Positions 61,443 to 64,000 of a DNA stretch of 64,000 bases are shown here, in pieces. Numbering within the stretch: the stretch's first letter is position 1; each line of letters starts with the position of its first letter. The translations under genes were made by a program, and so were the position numbers. This DNA is from Longimicrobiaceae bacterium. GTDB lineage: Bacteria; Gemmatimonadota; Gemmatimonadetes; Longimicrobiales; Longimicrobiaceae. The notes beneath the pieces are model-generated. The model worked only from the letters and a program-made list of their open reading frames with translations, ran no database searches and was not told the DNA's origin. The stretch lies in assembly GCA_030447645.1 (NCBI GenBank), contig JAUJOM010000013.1:20650-84649 (forward strand), in the 5' to 3' direction.

Positions 61443-62222
61443 TCAGCGGCCCCGGAAGGCGGGTGGGCGCTTGGCGAAGAATGCGTTGATTCCTTCCTGT
61501 TTGTCTTCGCTCGCAAAGCAGGTCAGGAACATTTCAGTCTCGTAGGCGAGGCCGGCACTCAGCGGCATTTCGGCGGCGGCACGCACGGCGGCCTTGGCCA
61601 TCTGAAGCGCGACGGGAGACTTTGCTGCAACCCGGTGTGCAATTTCCAGGGCACCGCTTCGCAGCTCGGTTGCGGGAAGGACGATCTCGACGAGGCCAAT
61701 CCGCTGCGCCTCCCGAGCGTCGAGTAGATCCCCGGTCAGCATCAGCCGCATCGCCTGGCCGCTCCCCACCAGCCGCGGAAGACGCTGCGTTCCTCCGCCG
61801 CCGGGGATCAGCCCGAGGTTGATCTCGGGCTGCCCCAGCCGTGCGGTGTCGGCGGCGATGCGAAAGTCACAGGCAACCGCCAGCTCACACCCGCCGCCGA
61901 GGGCGAGCCCGTTGACCACCGCGATGGTGGGCTTTGGGAACGCGGCGATCTCGTCGAATATGCGGCGGCCAGCCATGACGCGGCGTTGCTCCAGAGGTGT
62001 GCGCTCCGCGAACTCCTGGATGTCCGCACCCGCGACGAATGCCTTGTCCCCAGCCCCGGTAAACAGCACCGCTCGCACGGCCGGGTCGCCGCGCACAGCG
62101 TCCAGCGCATCCAGAATCTCAGTCCGCACGGCGGCGTTGAGCGCGTTGCGCTTTTCGGGCCGGTTTATCGTCACCGAGGCGACGGCACCGTCCCGCTCCA
62201 GCAGAATGCTGGTGTAACTCAC
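61443..62222 (-). CDS. Enoyl-CoA hydratase (crotonase family)
   Basis: 259 aa, GTG at 62222 in a GTGA overlap with the dehydrogenase stop. Hydrates trans-2-enoyl-CoA in beta-oxidation or butyrate-type pathways. Motifs: TINRPEKRNALNAAV, KAFVAGADIQEFAE (oxyanion-hole Ala-Gly-Ala-Asp), GLALGGGCELAVACDFRIA with the first catalytic Glu, and LGQPEINLGLIPGGGGTQRLPRL with the second. Confidence 0.93.
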   Translation of the reverse strand: MSYTSILLERDGAVASVTINRPEKRNALNAAVRTEILDALDAVRGDPAVRAVLFTGAGDKAFVAGADIQEFAERTPLEQRRVMAGRRIFDEIAAFPKPTIAVVNGLALGGGCELAVACDFRIAADTARLGQPEINLGLIPGGGGTQRLPRLVGSGQAMRLMLTGDLLDAREAQRIGLVEIVLPATELRSGALEIAHRVAAKSPVALQMAKAAVRAAAEMPLSAGLAYETEMFLTCFASEDKQEGINAFFAKRPPAFRGR

Positions 62223-63082
62223 GCTTCGTCCCAGCGGTAAAATCCCTGGCCGCTCTTCTTGCCCAGCTTCCCGTCCGCAACCATGCGACGGAGAATCTCG
62301 GGTGCACGGTACTGTTCTCCGCCGAGTTCATCATGCAGGTACTCGGCGATCCCCAGCCGAACATCCAGACCCACGAGATCGGTGAGCCGGAGCGGACCCA
62401 TGGGATGGTTGTAGCCGAGCTCCATCGCCCTGTCGATGTCTGCCGGCGAGGCCACCTCCTGCTCAACCATGCGCATGGCTTCCAGACCAAGCACGATGCC
62501 GAGCCGTGAGGATGCGAACCCGGGCGTATCCGCGACGACGACCGGCTCCTTGCCGATTCGCTCGGCGAACGCAAGGCAGGAGTCCAGCGTCGGCTGCGAG
62601 GTAGCTCGCCCGCGCACAACCTCCAGCAGCTTCATGATGTGCACGGGATTGAAGAAGTGCAGCCCCACCACGCGCTCTGGAGTGGCGGTCGCGCCGGCGA
62701 TCCTGGAGATGCTGAGCGAGGAGGTGTTGCTCGCCAGAAGCGCGCTGGCGGGTGCATGTCGGTCCAATTCCTGGAAGATCTCGGTCTTGAGGTCGATCCG
62801 CTCGGGGACTGCCTCGATCACCAGATCCGCGTCTCGGGCACTCTCGTGAAGAGCCTCCGACTGACGCAGCCGGGAAAGCGCCATGTTGCGAAGCTCCGGT
62901 GAAACTTTGCCGCGCTCCACGCCGCGCTCCAGGTTAGCGCGAACTCGCCCGACGGCGCTTTCGACCTGTCCTGGCTGTGGATCGTACAGGTGGACATGGA
63001 GCCCGGCCATCACGCACACCTGGGCGATCCCGTGGCCCATCGTTCCCGCGCCGATTACCGCCACCCGCTCAATGCTCGTCAT
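62219..63082 (-). CDS. 3-hydroxybutyryl-CoA / 3-hydroxyacyl-CoA dehydrogenase
   Basis: 287 aa from ATG 63082 (GTG 63085 also possible). NAD-binding VAVIGAGTMGHGIAQVCVMAG at the N-terminus; DLVIEAVPERIDLKTEIF; ASNTSSLSISRIAGATATPE; catalytic His in VVGLHFFNPVHIMKLLEVVRG; PVVVADTPGFASSRLG; then the C-terminal helical domain (MELGYNHPMGPLRLTDLVGL). Full length for Hbd/PaaH. Between two enoyl-CoA hydratase genes. Confidence 0.93.
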   Translation of the reverse strand: MTSIERVAVIGAGTMGHGIAQVCVMAGLHVHLYDPQPGQVESAVGRVRANLERGVERGKVSPELRNMALSRLRQSEALHESARDADLVIEAVPERIDLKTEIFQELDRHAPASALLASNTSSLSISRIAGATATPERVVGLHFFNPVHIMKLLEVVRGRATSQPTLDSCLAFAERIGKEPVVVADTPGFASSRLGIVLGLEAMRMVEQEVASPADIDRAMELGYNHPMGPLRLTDLVGLDVRLGIAEYLHDELGGEQYRAPEILRRMVADGKLGKKSGQGFYRWDEA

Positions 63083-63087
63083 CACGA

Positions 63088-63885
63088 CTACTCGCCCGTA
63101 AACTCGGGAGTTCGCTTCTCCACGAAGGCGGCGATCCCTCGCGGGCGTCCGCCGAGCGGAAGCAGGTCATCTGCGCGGTGGACTCCGCGAGGAGCCCTCC
63201 TCCAGGTCGCTGACCAGCGAGCGCGCCAGGGTGCGCTTCGCTGCAGTGAGCGCCAGCGGTGGCTTAGCCGCGAGGGCGCGCGCATACGCTCGTACTTCGC
63301 CGTGGAAGCTGTCCTCAGGAAACACCCGATCGACCAGCCCAATCCTCTCTGCTCCGCCGCGGGCACTGTGCGCCCGCTCAGGATTAGCTCCGACGCTCCT
63401 GCCGATTCCCACCACCCGCAGAAAGTACGTCGCTCCCCAATCCGGATGAAGGCCGATCTGGTTGAAGCCGAAGCCGATCGACGCCGCGTCGGAGGCGAAC
63501 CTCACGTCGCACGCGAGCGCCAAGGAGGCTCCCGCACCCGCGGCGGGGCCGTTGATGGCGGCGATCACCGGCTGCGCAAGGGAGCGGATCCTGCGCACCA
63601 CTCGCATTCCCGCCTGCACCAGTCCACCAAACGCTTCCTCGTCCCGCCGGGCCGCGAGATCGGAGGTGACTACCAGGTCCGCTCCGGCAGAAAATGCGCG
63701 CCCCGCTCCGGTTATCACCACGACCCCACGGCATCCGCCTGGCCGGCCTCGCATAAAGCCTGATCCAGTTCGTCCCGCATCGTGCCAGCGAACGCGTTCA
63801 GACGTTCCGGCCGGTTGAGCGTGATCCACGCCACCCCATCAGCAATCTGCAGCAACACAGCGTCGGCGATGTTCTCCGGTACCAC
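63088..63885 (-). CDS. Enoyl-CoA hydratase/isomerase, PaaG-like, about five frameshifts
   Basis: About 265 aa. GTG at 63885 with GGAG before it. Parts: AWITLNRPERLNAFAGT; VVVITGAGRAFSAGADLVVT; AINGPAAGAGASLALACDVRF; FGFNQIGLHPDWGATYFLRV; LILSGRTVPA; ERIGLVDRVFPEDSFHGEV; and end GIAAFVEKRTPEFTGE. Where crotonases have PE, this has PDWG, as in PaaG-type isomerases. Frame changes near 63728, 63395, 63352, 63190 and 63145. Probably intact in the organism. Confidence 0.82.
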
Positions 63886-63888
63886 GAA

Positions 63889-64000
63889 TTACTCCACCCG
63901 CTCGACGATGGTGGCGATCCCCTGGCCTACCCCAATGCACATGGTCGTGTCCGCTGCTCCAGGGCGACCAGATCGAGCGGCTCCACGGGACCGAAAGGCA
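63889..64000 (-). CDS. Thiolase (acetyl-CoA acyltransferase), C-terminal end
   Basis: Partial, running off the window. The visible last residues contain TTMCIGVGQGIATIVERVE before TAA at 63889-63891; the Cys is the second active-site Cys of thiolases (the CxGxGxG motif). It ends 3 nt before the GTG of the enoyl-CoA hydratase gene. The bases between about 63955 and 64000 do not read cleanly as thiolase, so another frameshift is likely. With its neighbours it makes a beta-oxidation operon. Confidence 0.75.
   Translation of the reverse strand, partial: AFRSRGAARSGRPGAADTTMCIGVGQGIATIVERVE

Overview
This is a GC-rich, densely packed stretch of bacterial chromosome with no rRNA, phage, transposon, CRISPR or plasmid genes. 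It looks like the core genome of an aerobic, Gram-negative-type (diderm) heterotroph. The evidence is a heptosyltransferase-like tail, a BamE-like exported protein and a possible outer-membrane barrel protein, together with succinate dehydrogenase, a pyruvate/2-oxoacid dehydrogenase complex and a beta-oxidation cluster. A YpdA-type reductase hints at bacillithiol. The combination suggests Gemmatimonadota or a related phylum, but that is inference from gene content, not a measured phylogeny. Genes are very tightly spaced: about 17 adjacent pairs share a 4-base NTGA start/stop overlap, and ATG, GTG, TTG and possibly CTG starts are used.

Layout. 1-6.3 kb (+): sugar kinases, then a STAS/ATPase - cyclophilin - STAS regulatory group, then a Cys/Met-metabolism PLP enzyme and ypdA. 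6.3-17.1 kb (-): a long purine operon read truA-purB-M32 peptidase-purC-pssA-purS-purQ-BamE-like-purL-purF. 17.2-25.1 kb: trpD (+), a small gene and lexA (-), then trpC-trpF-trpB-trpA-panB-panC-yqeK-LytR_C (+). 25.1-35.2 kb: rlmN (-), vanZ-aspS, phoH-pgpH-ybeY-mgtE-recN. 35.1-37.1 kb: a possible barrel protein (-), then four tRNAs (Gly, Cys, Glu, Val) with a signal-recognition-particle RNA embedded among them. 37.2-40.8 kb: L,D-transpeptidase, a nucleotidyltransferase, PBP2. 40.9-45.1 kb: pdhA-pdhB-E2-lipB. 45.1-49.8 kb: RNase HI-like (-), carA, HU, moaD-moaE-moaA, trmL. 49.9-54.3 kb: mdh-sdhCDAB. 54.4-61.3 kb: recQ, acyl-CoA dehydrogenase, RNase G, rplU-rpmA, aminotransferase. 61.3-64 kb (-): thiolase - enoyl-CoA hydratase - 3-hydroxyacyl-CoA dehydrogenase - enoyl-CoA hydratase - small membrane protein.

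Regulatory signals are readable. Several clear sigma-70-like promoters (TTGAC- plus 16-17 nt plus TA-rich -10) precede trpD, the tRNAs, carA, HU, mdh and rplU. In three of them the -35 box contains the stop codon of the gene before. Two others place the -10 only 5-7 nt before ATG, suggesting leaderless mRNAs. One textbook terminator follows rpmA; another perfect hairpin plus T-run ends exactly at the pdhA start codon.

Data quality. About 30 single-base frameshifts interrupt otherwise well-conserved genes, nearly all beyond 43.9 kb (E2, lipB, rnhA, carA, moaE, moaA, trmL, recQ, acyl-CoA dehydrogenase, RNase G, rplU, second enoyl-CoA hydratase). Many sit in or next to short homopolymers. They hit essential genes and compensate one another, so assembly error is far likelier than gene decay; these genes are annotated as intact loci with the frameshift positions given. 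I found no convincing wholly new system. The best candidates for a second look are the STAS/ATPase group, the hairpin at the pdhA start, the variant RNase HI and the SRP RNA inside the tRNA cluster. No 300-base stretch lacks a gene.
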